Shown: piece by piece, positions 25,168 to 33,989 of the stretch
How the letters are laid out: each line of letters begins with the position of its first letter
Position numbering within the stretch: the stretch's first letter is position 1
Assembly: GCF_000716605.1 (NCBI RefSeq)
Contig: NZ_JNXE01000023.1
Span: forward strand, 1 to 64,000
Reading direction: 5' to 3'
DNA length: 64,000 nucleotides
From: Streptomyces sp. NRRL F-525
GTDB lineage: Bacteria; Actinomycetota; Actinomycetes; Streptomycetales; Streptomycetaceae
Translations under genes and position numbers: made by a program
Notes under the pieces: generated by a model
The model's database searches: none
What the model saw: only the letters and a program-made list of their open reading frames with translations
Told to the model about the DNA's origin: nothing

Positions 25168-25959
25168 TCAGTTGTAGAGATCCCCGGTGGAAAAGACGGG
25201 GAGATTTCCTGACCCCATGACGTGGTAGCCGATTCCATTGTCATCAATGGTCGTTCTTTTGATCTCGCCGTCCGAAATCCAAGTTATGGTGATGGTGAAG
25301 AGAATATCTCGGTCTACGGGGTTCAGCCGTACTGAGAGTTGCTCAGGGTCGCCGGACGTCACCTTGTACGGGAATCCGACCCCGTCGGCTTTTCCGCTTA
25401 CGATCTGAGGCTGGACAGAAGACGGCGTTGAAGGAGGGGTGGCGTCGAAGATGCGTTCCTCCATGCCCCCGCCGCATCCGGTTGCCTTGACTACAGATCC
25501 GTGGCTCGGGACTGCTTTGCTCGATGTGACATTCAAAGTCATGCCAGTGACGACGATTGCCTGGCTCGTCTTGGCCTGGAGTGTGATCGGGACCTCGACA
25601 TACTCGGGTCCTGAGGTCAAGACAGGCACTCCTGTAGTTGCCTTTGACGGATCCCTTTTCAGCTCGGCCAGAGTGGATTCCAGGTAACGAGGCATACAGC
25701 CAACGGGCCCCTGCGAAGCGATCTTCAATCCTGGTGGGTCTGATATCTGATCGCCGATCCACCCCCATGTCGATGGAATGGCTAACCCGATCAAGATCAG
25801 AAGGGCTGGGAGCCCGATATTCTGCAACCACCACGGTTTATCGTTGGGCGAAGTGCTGGGCGTCGCCGTTGGGGCGACATCTGGTTCGCTGGAAGGCTCC
25901 GCCTCCGGCTGGTCGTTGCCGGAGGGACTCGCTGCGGAGGTATTCGATCCAGCAGACAC
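25168..25959 (-). CDS. Single-pass membrane protein of unknown function
   Basis: 263 aa. An acidic, Ser/Pro-rich cytosolic N-terminus of about 42 residues, one helix (about 46-66, IGLPALLILIGLAIPSTWG), and an extracytoplasmic beta-rich domain of about 190 residues. No family recognised. Base composition (third positions less GC-rich, more AT than neighbours) and position between transposase remnants suggest foreign origin. GTG or ATG start at 25959 with no obvious ribosome binding site. Confidence that it is a gene rests on length and coherent topology. Confidence 0.6.
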   Translation of the reverse strand: MSAGSNTSAASPSGNDQPEAEPSSEPDVAPTATPSTSPNDKPWWLQNIGLPALLILIGLAIPSTWGWIGDQISDPPGLKIASQGPVGCMPRYLESTLAELKRDPSKATTGVPVLTSGPEYVEVPITLQAKTSQAIVVTGMTLNVTSSKAVPSHGSVVKATGCGGGMEERIFDATPPSTPSSVQPQIVSGKADGVGFPYKVTSGDPEQLSVRLNPVDRDILFTITITWISDGEIKRTTIDDNGIGYHVMGSGNLPVFSTGDLYN

Positions 25960-26280
25960 CTCATGCTCCTAACCGCCCGCTCAGGGCACTTCAGACTCAC
26001 TCGCGCCGGAGCAGCTTACGCATCGCGTCCTCTCTCGTCATATCGTCTTCAACGCATCCATCCCGACTGTCATCTGTCCGGTTTCAGTGCGAAGTTGACC
26101 ATTTCTTCGTTCAACGGTGACCTCACGCTTGGTGGTTTGCCGTGTCCCGCGAAGGGGTGCAGGCGGGCGGGGTCCTGGAACGCCCGGCTGTCTGCGCGGG
26201 ACGTGCATCCGCCGGCAGTGCGTGCTCCCTGAACAGGGGCAGGTCGTCGCGCAAGTCTCCCTGGTGAACGGGCAGTTCAA
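25960..26280. other. Gene-free, less GC-rich segment
   Basis: About 320 nt with no credible reading frame and lower GC than the surroundings. It lies between the orphan membrane-protein gene and the IS256-type remnant and probably consists of decayed mobile DNA; no ends or repeats could be recognised. Confidence 0.5.
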
Positions 26281-26292
26281 CCGGAGAAGCAC

Positions 26293-26660
26293 GTGATGGC
26301 CCTGTCCCGGTCTGAGCTGATGCGGCTGCCGGCCACGCGGGCCGGCGACCTGGAACTGAAGATCCCGAAGGTGCGGCGCGGGTCGTTCTTCCCCTCGCCG
26401 CTGGAATGCCGGCGACGGATCGCCCGGGCGTTGTCCGTCGTGGTGATGGAGGCATACACGCACGGGGTCTCGCCCCGCTCGGTCGACGACCTGACCGCGT
26501 TCAAGGGGCGGTCGCTGGACCACACCGTCTTCCCGTATGTCTTCCCGGACGCCACCTACTGCGAGGCCCGGGTCAACCACCGGATCGTGTCGCAGGCTGT
26601 GGTCATCGCCACCGGGATCTCCGCCGCCGGGCTCCGCGAGATCCCCGCAGTCGGCCCCGG
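26293..26660 (+). pseudogene. IS256 (Mutator) family transposase remnant
   Basis: The frame carries RAGDLELKIPKVRRGSFFPS, then RRIARALSVVVMEAYTHGVS and SVDDL, all typical of the N-terminal third of Mutator transposases, then RSLDHTVFPYVFPDATYCEA with the first catalytic Asp and VVSQ-like VIATGIS. Between SVDDL and the next block roughly 26 residues are missing in frame. The sequence breaks off after GLREIP, so the other catalytic residues are gone. The 5' end of the gene is also missing. Confidence 0.85.
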
Positions 26661-26671
26661 AAACGACCAAA

Positions 26672-26697
26672 GGCACCCTCCCGAAAGGAAGGATGCC
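26672..26697 (-). terminator. Probable terminator of tRNA-Lys copy 2
   Basis: Minus strand GGCATCCTTCC, loop TTTCG, GGAGGGTGCC, then TTTGG: an 11-bp stem with two mismatches, 15 nt after the tRNA 3' end. Confidence 0.6.
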
Positions 26698-26711
26698 CAG
26701 GTCACACACAG

Positions 26712-26785
26712 TGCGCCGCCAGGGACTCGAACCCCGGACCCGCTGATTAAGAGTCAGCTGCTCTAACCAACTGAGCTAGCGGCGC
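26712..26785 (-). tRNA. tRNA-Lys (CUU), copy 2
   Basis: Same 74-nt sequence as the copy at 18380, anticodon loop CTCTTAA. It borders the scar region 24.0-26.7 kb on its right side, with the tRNA 3' end facing the scar, as expected for an element that once integrated at the 3' end of a tRNA gene. Confidence 0.95.
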
Positions 26786-26873
26786 GTGACTCACGCCTTC
26801 CGCTGGATCTGAGTCTCGCGGAGGGCGACGAGAAAAATACTACCTGGTCCGGAGGGGTGCTCTGAACCAGGTG

Positions 26874-27632
26874 CTAGATCGCGAGAGACAGCAGTACCGG
26901 GCCCGCCTCGCGGTTCAGCGTGTCCGCCGCCTGGCGCAGGCGGTGGGCGTGTTCGACCGGGAGGGAGAGGGCCAGGCAGCCGACCGAGGCGCCGGCGGTG
27001 ATCGGGACGGCCGCGCAGACCGTGCCCACCGCGTACTCCTGGAGGTCGAGGTGGGGAACGGTCGGCGGCTGGGTCTCCAGGCGGGAGAGGAGGAGCCGGT
27101 CGCTGGTGATGGTGCGCGAGGTGAGGCGGGCCATCTTGTGCCGGGAGAGGTGGTCGCGCCGGCCGTTGTGGTCGAGCTGGCCCAGGAGGCTCTTGCCGAG
27201 CGCGGTCGCGTGCGCGGAGACGCGGAAGTCGACCCACTCGTTGACCGCCGGGGTGGTGGGCCCGGCCGCGTACTGGGTGATCGTGACCTCGCCGTCGACG
27301 TACCGGCTGACGTAGACCGCCGCGCCCAGGGAGTCGCGCAGCCGGTCCAGGGTCCGCTGGATCTGCTCGCGCACCGCCTGCTCCCGGCCGGCCGCCGAGC
27401 CGAGGCGGCTCAGGGACTCGCCGGTGATGTACGCGCCGTCGGTGAGCTGCTCGACGTAGCCCTCGCGGCGCAGGGTCCGCAGCAGTGTCGTCAGGCGCTC
27501 GGCGCCGAGGCCGGTGCGGCGGGCGAGTTCGGTGTCCGTGACGCCGGTGGAGTGCCCGGCGACTGTCTCCAGGATGCGGAGTGCGTCCTGTACCGAGTGG
27601 TAGGGAGCGGTCGGCTCGTGCATCAGCGCCAC
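26874..27632 (-). CDS. IclR-family regulator
   Basis: 252 aa. N-terminal winged helix (SVQDALRILETVAGHSTGVTDTELARRTGL) and a C-terminal IclR effector domain (about residues 75-250) with the RxxxxxHxTAxGK-like segment RVSAHATALGKSLL. GTG 27632 is chosen because GGGAG lies 7 nt upstream; ATG 27623 is an alternative. It lies 220 nt downstream of the Ehu-type transporter genes in the same direction and is the natural candidate for their control, probably by sensing a small carboxylic acid or amino-acid derivative. Confidence 0.82.
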   Translation of the reverse strand: MALMHEPTAPYHSVQDALRILETVAGHSTGVTDTELARRTGLGAERLTTLLRTLRREGYVEQLTDGAYITGESLSRLGSAAGREQAVREQIQRTLDRLRDSLGAAVYVSRYVDGEVTITQYAAGPTTPAVNEWVDFRVSAHATALGKSLLGQLDHNGRRDHLSRHKMARLTSRTITSDRLLLSRLETQPPTVPHLDLQEYAVGTVCAAVPITAGASVGCLALSLPVEHAHRLRQAADTLNREAGPVLLSLAI

Positions 27633-27852
27633 GGTGTTTCTCCCTGCGCTCGCTTTTTGGGCCGTGATACCGGACAGCGAATCCCCTCCACGATAGCTGT
27701 CAAACGGCCGATGTGGAGCGGCTGTTGGCGAGATTATGGCCCTCCTTACGGCCTCCGAACTGCGGCGCGAATCCTTTGGCATATGCCTTGGTCATGCCAC
27801 GTGACCTGGACCTTGGGTGTTCGAATGCTCACGTGTCGTAATTGAATAAATG

Positions 27853-28650
27853 TCAAAGAATGGCGCCGAGGAATTCCCGGGTCCGCTCTTGTTCCGGATC
27901 GCCGAAGATCTGCTCCGGCGGACCCGATTCGATGACCCGGCCCGCGTCGAACATCAGGACTTGGTCTGAAATATCACGGGCGAAATTCATCTCGTGGGTC
28001 ACACAGAGCATCGTGATGTCGGTGGTGCGGGCGATGTCCCGCAGGACGTCGAGGACGCCCGCGACCAGTTCCGGGTCGAGCGCGGAGGTCACCTCGTCCA
28101 GCAGCAGCACCTGCGGCCGCATCGCCAGCGCCCGCGCGATCGCGACGCGCTGCTGCTGGCCGCCGGAGAGCTGGGTCGGGCGGGCGCCGGCCTTGTCGGC
28201 GAGGCCGACCAGGTCGAGCAGCTCCAGGGCGCGCGCCTCCGCCTCCTCCTTGGGCAGGCCCAGGACGGTGACCGGCGCCTCGGTGACATTGCGCAGGACG
28301 GTCATGTTCGGGAACAGGTTGAACTGCTGGAACACCATCCCGATCTTCTTGCGGATCTCGCGGATCTGCTTCTCGGGCGCGGGGAAGAGCTGCTCCCCGT
28401 CGACGGTGATCGTGCCCTCGTCCGGCTTGGTCAGGGTCATCAGCAGCCGCAGGATCGTGGTCTTGCCGGACCCGGAGGGACCGATCAGGGTGACGTGCTT
28501 GCCGGACTCCACGGAGAAGTCGAGGTCGTCGAGCACGGTGTTGGACCCGAAGCGCTTGGTGACGTGGTCCAGGCGGATCAACTCGCTGCCGTCCACCGGG
28601 GGGTTGGCGTTGACGTCGGTTTCCTTCGTCAGGGGCGTGTCAGCGGACAA
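27853..28650 (-). CDS. ehuA: Amino-acid/ectoine-type ABC transporter ATPase
   Basis: 265 aa. Walker A GPSGSGKTT, signature LSGGQQQRVAIARAL, Walker B VLLLDEVTSALDPE and VTHEM are those of the polar-amino-acid uptake family (GlnQ/EhuA). It probably starts at TTG 28650, which overlaps the end of the preceding permease gene by 11 nt; no ATG or GTG fits as well. Last of four genes encoding one importer. The ectoine/hydroxyectoine assignment rests on overall family resemblance; the ectoine breakdown enzymes EutD and EutE are not nearby. Confidence 0.82.
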   Translation of the reverse strand: MSADTPLTKETDVNANPPVDGSELIRLDHVTKRFGSNTVLDDLDFSVESGKHVTLIGPSGSGKTTILRLLMTLTKPDEGTITVDGEQLFPAPEKQIREIRKKIGMVFQQFNLFPNMTVLRNVTEAPVTVLGLPKEEAEARALELLDLVGLADKAGARPTQLSGGQQQRVAIARALAMRPQVLLLDEVTSALDPELVAGVLDVLRDIARTTDITMLCVTHEMNFARDISDQVLMFDAGRVIESGPPEQIFGDPEQERTREFLGAIL

Positions 28651-29290
28651 GGCGTCGCTCCAGGGCTCGGATCAGCAGGGAGGCGGGATAGGAGATGAGG
28701 ACGAAGGCCACACCGATGACGGTGATGGGCTCGGTGAACTGGTAGTGCTCCTGGGAGAACAGCCGGGCCTGGCCCATCAGTTCGAGCACGGTGATCACCA
28801 TCAGGATCGGGGTGTCCTTGAGCATCGCGATCACGTAGTTGCCCAGCGCCGGGATCACCCGGCGGATCGCCTGCGGCAGGATCACGGCCGTCCAGGTCCG
28901 GCGCACGGGGAGGTTCAGCGCGGTCGCCGCCTCCCACTGGCCGACGGGCACCGCCTCGATGCCCGCGCGGTAGACCTGCATCGTGTACGTCGAGTAGTGC
29001 AGCCCGATCGCGAAGACACCGGTGGTCAGCGCGGAGAACGTCAGGCCCCACTCGGGCAACACGTAGAACAGGAAGAACAGTTGGACCAGCAGCGGGGTGT
29101 CCCGGACGAACTCGGTGACGACCCCAACTGGCCAGCGCACCCAGCGAGTCGGGGCCCGCATCAGCAGCGCCCACACCAGTCCCAGCACGAAGGACATCAG
29201 CGACCCGAGGAGCAGGATCTGCAGGGTGACTTTCAGGCCGTCCCAGAAGTACGGCATGAAGTCGCTCACGGCGTTCCAGTCCCACTTCAC
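28640..29290 (-). CDS. ehuD: Amino-acid/ectoine-type ABC permease (EhuD-like)
   Basis: 216 aa, five to six helices of the HisM/GlnP family. The N-terminal FWDGLKVTLQI, EFVRDTPLLVQL and the EAA loop (GQWEAATALNLPVRRTWTAVIL) are typical. GTG 29290 overlaps the previous stop by 4 nt, and its own stop lies in the ATPase gene. Forms the channel together with the next permease. Confidence 0.85.
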   Translation of the reverse strand: MKWDWNAVSDFMPYFWDGLKVTLQILLLGSLMSFVLGLVWALLMRAPTRWVRWPVGVVTEFVRDTPLLVQLFFLFYVLPEWGLTFSALTTGVFAIGLHYSTYTMQVYRAGIEAVPVGQWEAATALNLPVRRTWTAVILPQAIRRVIPALGNYVIAMLKDTPILMVITVLELMGQARLFSQEHYQFTEPITVIGVAFVLISYPASLLIRALERRLVR

Positions 29291-29994
29291 GCGACCCCAC
29301 CTCCGACACCCGCGGTCTGGACCCGCTGGGACTCGGTGCTCGCGGGCCCCTTGCCGATCCCGGCCTTGAGCTTCTTCTCCAGTCCGCGCATCAGCCGGGT
29401 GAGGGTGAAGGCGATCACGAAGTAGATCAGCAGGATGTACGTGTAGATCTCCGCGCTCTGCTGCAGCGCGAGCCGCACCAGGTTGGCGCTGAAGGTGAGA
29501 TCGCCCATGCCCATGACGGACACCAGGGCGGTGCCCTTGAGGAGTTCGATCAGGAGGTTGCAGAAGGACGGGATCATCTCGGGTATCGCCTGCGGCAGCA
29601 GGATCAGCCGCATCCGCTGCCAGGGCGTGAAGCTCAGCGCGACCCCGCCCTCCTGCTGAGCCGGGTCGACCGCGTTCAGGGCGCCGCGCACGATCTCCGT
29701 GCCGTACGCGCCGTAGGTCAGGCCCAGCGCGAGCGTGCCCGCCCACAGGGGGACCAACTGCCAGCCGAAGGCGACCGGCAGGACGAAGAACACCCAGAAG
29801 ATCATGACGAGGGCGGAGGTGCCGCGGAACACCTCGGTGTAGAAACCGGCGAGGAAGCGGACGATCCAGAGCCGGTGGGTGCGGGCGATGCCGACGACGA
29901 AGGCCACGACGGTCGCCAACAGCGCGCTGAGGACGAGGAGTTGGACGGTGGTCCAGACTCCCTTGAGGACGAGTTCCCAGAGGCCTGACGTCAT
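29287..29994 (-). CDS. ehuC: Amino-acid/ectoine-type ABC permease (EhuC-like)
   Basis: 235 aa, HisQ/GlnP-type permease. LKGVWTTVQLLVLSALLATV, EVFRGTSALVMIF and the EAA segment (PAQQEGGVALSFTPWQRM) are recognisable. The cytosolic tail of about 30 residues is charged. ATG 29994 overlaps the stop of the binding-protein gene (ATGA), so translation is coupled along the operon. Confidence 0.85.
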   Translation of the reverse strand: MTSGLWELVLKGVWTTVQLLVLSALLATVVAFVVGIARTHRLWIVRFLAGFYTEVFRGTSALVMIFWVFFVLPVAFGWQLVPLWAGTLALGLTYGAYGTEIVRGALNAVDPAQQEGGVALSFTPWQRMRLILLPQAIPEMIPSFCNLLIELLKGTALVSVMGMGDLTFSANLVRLALQQSAEIYTYILLIYFVIAFTLTRLMRGLEKKLKAGIGKGPASTESQRVQTAGVGGGVA

Positions 29995-30908
29995 CCGCCG
30001 CAGAGCTCCTTCGCAGTGAGGTCCGTCATCTCGGCCTTGGTGAACCCGAAGGGCCGCAGGATGCGGAACAGCTCCCCGCTCTTCTTGAGCTTGTGCAGCT
30101 CGACGTTGAAGGCGTCACGCAGCTTCGTCTCGGTCGGCCGGAACGCGAAGGCGCCCCCGTCGATGCGCGGTTTCCCGTCGACGAGCGGGGCGAACGGCGT
30201 GGTCGACTCGGCCTTGGCGGACTTCTTCACGACCGCGCGCGTGGTGAGCGCCGTACCGGCGAAGACGTCGACTCGCCCTGCTTCTACGGCGTTCAGCCCG
30301 GCGACCTGGTCCGGGACGATCAGGATGTCGCTCTGCTTGTACCCGGCGTCGACGGCGTGCTGGATCTGCGCGTACCCGGTGCCGGTGGCGAACTTCGCCT
30401 TCTTCGCGACGACGTCCTTGTAGTTGTCGAGCCCCTTGGGGTTGCCCTTGCGGACGACGAAGGCGTCCAGCACCTGGTAGTCCGGGTCGGCGAAGATGAC
30501 CTGCGCGCAGCGCTCCGGGGTCACGTACATCCCGGCGGCCACGACGTCGAACTGCTGCGAGTTCAGGCCGGGTATGAGCGAGCCGAACTCGGTGGGCACG
30601 GGCTGCACCTTGTCGACGCCGAGCCGCTTGAAGATCGCCTCCGCCAACTTCGGTGCCTCACCGGTCAGTTGACCGTCCCTGTCGATGTAACCGAACGGGA
30701 TCTCACCCGCGATGCCCAGCCGTACGACGCCCTGCGCCTTCAGCCGGTCGAGGAGATCACCGCCGCTCGTGGCCGACGCGGTGGCCACACGACTGCAGCC
30801 GGCCGCGCCCAGCGCACCGGCCGCCGCCACCCCGGCGAGCAGTGCCCGACGGGTGTGACCCGGCGTGTGACCGGATGTGTGTCTGTCGTTCCCAATTGGT
30901 GGAGCCAT
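29991..30908 (-). CDS. ehuB: TAT-exported solute-binding lipoprotein (EhuB-like)
   Basis: 305 aa. The signal has twin arginines in HTRRALLAG and a lipobox GAAGC, so it is exported folded and lipid-anchored. The mature part is a family 3 binding protein (VVRLGIAGEIPFGYIDRDGQ, GLNSQQFDVVAAGMYVTPER, RVDVFAGTALTTR) of the sort annotated as ectoine/hydroxyectoine binding protein EhuB in streptomycetes. First gene of the transporter operon; it starts 47 nt from the divergent DUF3830 gene, so both promoters must overlap in that gap or in the 5' ends. Confidence 0.8.
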   Translation of the reverse strand: MAPPIGNDRHTSGHTPGHTRRALLAGVAAAGALGAAGCSRVATASATSGGDLLDRLKAQGVVRLGIAGEIPFGYIDRDGQLTGEAPKLAEAIFKRLGVDKVQPVPTEFGSLIPGLNSQQFDVVAAGMYVTPERCAQVIFADPDYQVLDAFVVRKGNPKGLDNYKDVVAKKAKFATGTGYAQIQHAVDAGYKQSDILIVPDQVAGLNAVEAGRVDVFAGTALTTRAVVKKSAKAESTTPFAPLVDGKPRIDGGAFAFRPTETKLRDAFNVELHKLKKSGELFRILRPFGFTKAEMTDLTAKELCGG

Positions 30909-30955
30909 GGGCGCGCAGCTACCCGACCGCTCCCGGGTTATGCACCCTGGAAGAC

Positions 30956-31450
30956 ATGACGGATCACTTCATCGAGGTCTCACTCGCAAAGCGGAACGTC
31001 CACTGCCGGGCAAAACTGCTGGTGGAACGCGCGCCGCTGACCTGCGCGGCCATCTGGGACGCACTCCCGCTAACCGGCGACGTCTACCACGCCAAGTACG
31101 CCCGCAACGAGATCTACGCCCTTTTCCCGCCATTCGCAGAAACGGAACCCCCGCTGGAGAACCCCACAGTCACCCCCATACCGGGCGATCTCTGCTATTT
31201 CGCCTTCGCCGGCACGGAACTCGGCACGAAGGCCTACGGCTACGACCGCGAGGTCCGCGCCGGCACGACGGTCGTCGACCTGGCCCTGTTCTACGAACGC
31301 AACAACCTCCTCCTCAACGGAGACGTGGGCTGGGTCCCCGGCATCGTCTGGGGCCAGGTGGTCGAGGGCCTGGAGGAGATGGCGGAGGCCTGCAACGACC
31401 TGTGGCGGTCGGGGGCGGCGGGGGAGAGCCTCAGCTTCCGGCGGGCCTGA
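30956..31450 (+). CDS. DUF3830 family protein
   Basis: 164 aa cytosolic protein. The segments AAIWDALPLTGDVYHAKYARNE and PGDLCYFAFAG are typical of DUF3830, a family with a cyclophilin-like fold that is often encoded beside amidases, racemases and amino-acid transporters. Biochemical role unknown; a small-molecule binding or processing role is inferred. ATG 30956 with GGAAG upstream. It is divergent from the binding-protein gene and overlaps the end of the convergent amidase by 20 nt. Confidence 0.8.
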   Translation: MTDHFIEVSLAKRNVHCRAKLLVERAPLTCAAIWDALPLTGDVYHAKYARNEIYALFPPFAETEPPLENPTVTPIPGDLCYFAFAGTELGTKAYGYDREVRAGTTVVDLALFYERNNLLLNGDVGWVPGIVWGQVVEGLEEMAEACNDLWRSGAAGESLSFRRA

Positions 31451-32834
31451 CCCCGGAATCCCCGGCGCCGGACAGCGCGTGCGCCGCCCGCAGCACCAGA
31501 TCGTCCCGGTGCCGCGCCCCCACGATCTGCAACCCGACCGGCAGCCCGTCGCCGTCGTTCCCCACCGGGACGGTGGCGGCGGGCTGTTGGGTGAGGTTGA
31601 AGGGGTACGTGAACGGGGTCCAGCCCGTCCAGCGGCGGTACCCGGAACCCTTCGGGACCTCAACTCCCGCCTCGAACGCGGTGATCGGGAGCGTCGGCGT
31701 CACGAGAAGGTCGTAGCGCTCGTGGAACAGGCCCATCCTGCGGCCGAGTTCCATGCGCGCGTCCACCGCCGCCAGATAGTCCAGCGCGGAGAAACCCGCT
31801 CCCGTCGCGCAGATCTCCCGCAGCCCCGGGTCGAGCAACTCCCTCTGACGCGGCGCGAGTTTCTGCGTCACCCGGGCCGCGCCGCTGAACCACAGGGTGT
31901 GGAAGGCGTCCACCGGGTCGCTGAAGTCGGGGTCGGTCTCCTCGACGTACGCGCCGAGCGCGGCCAGCCGCTCCACGCCCCGCCGTACCGCCGCCGCGAC
32001 CGCCGGACGCACCGCGACCTGGCCGCCGAGGGACGGGGAGTACGCGATCCGCAGGCCCTGTATGCCCTCCGCGAGCGCCTCCGTGAAGGAGCCCGGCGCG
32101 CGGTCCAGGCCCGACCAGTCACGGGCGTCCGGTACGCCGATCACGTCCAGCAGCAGCGCAGCGTCCGCCGCGTCCCGGGTCATCGGGCCGACGTGCGACA
32201 GCGTGCCGAACGCGCTCGCCGGGTACAGCGGCACCCTGCCGTACGTCGGCTTCAGGCCGAAGATCCCGCAGAAGGACGCGGGGATACGGACACTGCCGCC
32301 GCCGTCCGTGCCGAGCGACAACGGGCCCGCGCCGAGGGCAACGGCCGCCGCGCTCCCGCCACTTGAACCCCCGGCCGTGCGCGAGGGGTCGTGCGGATTG
32401 CGGGTGACGCCGGACAACGGGGAATCCGTGACGCCCTTCCAACCGAACTCCGGGGTCGTCGTCTTGCCGATGAACACCGCGCCGTGCTCACGGAGTCGGG
32501 CCACCGAGGGCGCGTCCTCGTCCCAACTGCCCTGCTCGGCAATGGTCTTGGAGCCACGCAGGGTCGGCGCACCGCGCTGGAGCAGGATGTCTTTGACCGT
32601 GACCGGCACCCCGTCCAGGAGTCCGGCCGGTTCCCCGTGCTGCCAGCGCTCGGCCGACTCGGCGGCCCGTGCCAACGCGCCCTCCGCGTCGAGCCGTACG
32701 AACGCGTTCACGGCGGGCTGGATCTCCTCGGCCCGTTCGAGGGTGGCGCGGGTCGCGTCGACGGGACTGAACTCCCTTCTGCGGTAGCCGTCGAGGAGTT
32801 CCACGGCGGTCAGCTCGGTGAGTTCGGTCGTCAT
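31431..32834 (-). CDS. Amidase-signature hydrolase
   Basis: 467 aa. The Ser-cisSer-Lys triad of the family is visible: Lys in VTVKD (about residue 80), cis-Ser in AGGSSGGSA and the nucleophile Ser in GTDGGGSVRIP. It hydrolyses a C-N amide bond; related enzymes act on simple amides, allophanate or N-carbamoyl/acyl amino acids. ATG 32834 follows GGAGGG with 5 nt spacing. It lies 22 nt after the dehydrogenase gene, same strand, and converges on DUF3830. The neighbourhood suggests an imported amide or cyclic amidine as substrate. Confidence 0.85.
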   Translation of the reverse strand: MTTELTELTAVELLDGYRRREFSPVDATRATLERAEEIQPAVNAFVRLDAEGALARAAESAERWQHGEPAGLLDGVPVTVKDILLQRGAPTLRGSKTIAEQGSWDEDAPSVARLREHGAVFIGKTTTPEFGWKGVTDSPLSGVTRNPHDPSRTAGGSSGGSAAAVALGAGPLSLGTDGGGSVRIPASFCGIFGLKPTYGRVPLYPASAFGTLSHVGPMTRDAADAALLLDVIGVPDARDWSGLDRAPGSFTEALAEGIQGLRIAYSPSLGGQVAVRPAVAAAVRRGVERLAALGAYVEETDPDFSDPVDAFHTLWFSGAARVTQKLAPRQRELLDPGLREICATGAGFSALDYLAAVDARMELGRRMGLFHERYDLLVTPTLPITAFEAGVEVPKGSGYRRWTGWTPFTYPFNLTQQPAATVPVGNDGDGLPVGLQIVGARHRDDLVLRAAHALSGAGDSGVRPAGS

Positions 32835-32856
32835 CCGGCCCTCCAGAGTGGGGAGT

Positions 32857-33819
32857 TCAGTGTCCCGGTACGTACCCACGCTTCTTGTCGACCACGTTCG
32901 GCAGCGGCTTTCCCGCCTCCCATCTCTCGTACGCCGCCACGAACTGCGTGCCGAGTTCGTCCCGCCAGCCGACCGTGTCGCCGCTCATGTGCGGGGAGAT
33001 GATCAGCCCCGGGACCTGCCACAACGGGCTGTCGGGGGTGAGGGGTTCGGCCTCGAAGACGTCGAGGGCGGCGCCCGCGATCCAGTGCTTCGTCAGCGCC
33101 TCGGCGAGCGCGTTCTCCACGACGAGTTGACCCCGGCCCACGTTGATGAAGCGCGCCGAGGGCTGCATGCAGCCGAAGCGGCGGGCGTCGAACATGCCCC
33201 GGGTGTCGTCGGTGAGCGGGGCCGCCGAGATCACCCAGTCGGCGCGGGCCATCAGCCGGTCGAGTTCGCCGGGGCCGTGGATACCGGTGCGCGGGGTGCG
33301 GCCGACGAGCGCGGTCGTCACCCCAAGTGCCTTGAGCGTACGGACGATTGCCCGCCCGATGGGCCCGGAGCCGACCACGCACGCCCGCGTTCCGGCCACC
33401 CGCTGCGCCTCGCGGTGCCGCCAGGTCCGCTCCCGCTGGAGGTCCAGCGTGCGCGGCAGGTCCTTGGCCATCGCGAGGACGAGGGCGGCGACGTACTCGG
33501 CGATCGGCTGGTCGAAGACGCCCCGCGCGTTCGTCACCACCGTGTCGGAGTCGGCGAGTTCGGGGCACATCAGGTGGTCCACACCCGCGCTCGCGGTGTG
33601 CACCCAGCGCGGCCGGGGACCCTCACCCGGCCAGGCGGAGCGCACCGCGTGCGAGGCGAAGTCCCACACCAACAGGACGTCGGCGGACGGCAGTTGATCA
33701 GCGAGCGTCGACTCGTCGGCGTGCTCGACGCGCACCCGGCCGGTGAGCTTGCCGAGCCGGGGCAGCGGGTCGGCGTCCAGGACGAGAAGGGTGGGCAGGG
33801 CGGCGGGAGTTGCGGTCAT
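32857..33819 (-). CDS. D-isomer-specific 2-hydroxyacid dehydrogenase
   Basis: 320 aa. Rossmann motif VVGSGPIGRA, the conserved catalytic Arg (INVGRGQLVVE), Glu (ALDVFEAEPLT) and His (IISPHMSGDT) are all there. It reduces a 2-keto acid or oxidises a 2-hydroxy acid with NAD(P)H. ATG 33819 with GAGAA upstream. Transcribed with the amidase; the divergent racemase-like pair begins 170 nt away, so this gap probably holds promoters for both directions. Confidence 0.85.
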   Translation of the reverse strand: MTATPAALPTLLVLDADPLPRLGKLTGRVRVEHADESTLADQLPSADVLLVWDFASHAVRSAWPGEGPRPRWVHTASAGVDHLMCPELADSDTVVTNARGVFDQPIAEYVAALVLAMAKDLPRTLDLQRERTWRHREAQRVAGTRACVVGSGPIGRAIVRTLKALGVTTALVGRTPRTGIHGPGELDRLMARADWVISAAPLTDDTRGMFDARRFGCMQPSARFINVGRGQLVVENALAEALTKHWIAGAALDVFEAEPLTPDSPLWQVPGLIISPHMSGDTVGWRDELGTQFVAAYERWEAGKPLPNVVDKKRGYVPGH

Positions 33820-33989
33820 GCGAAGCCGTTTCTCGCGGGAGGTACAGCGTGAAGCACGGCGGGAAGCACCGGGCCCGGCCGTCTGACATGCACGGATTGA
33901 CCACGCTCGCACTCGAACCTACCTTCGTCAACACGGACGCCCGCACGGACCGTTGTCACCCCGTTTCTCTTGGTGAGGCCGGTGTAGCC

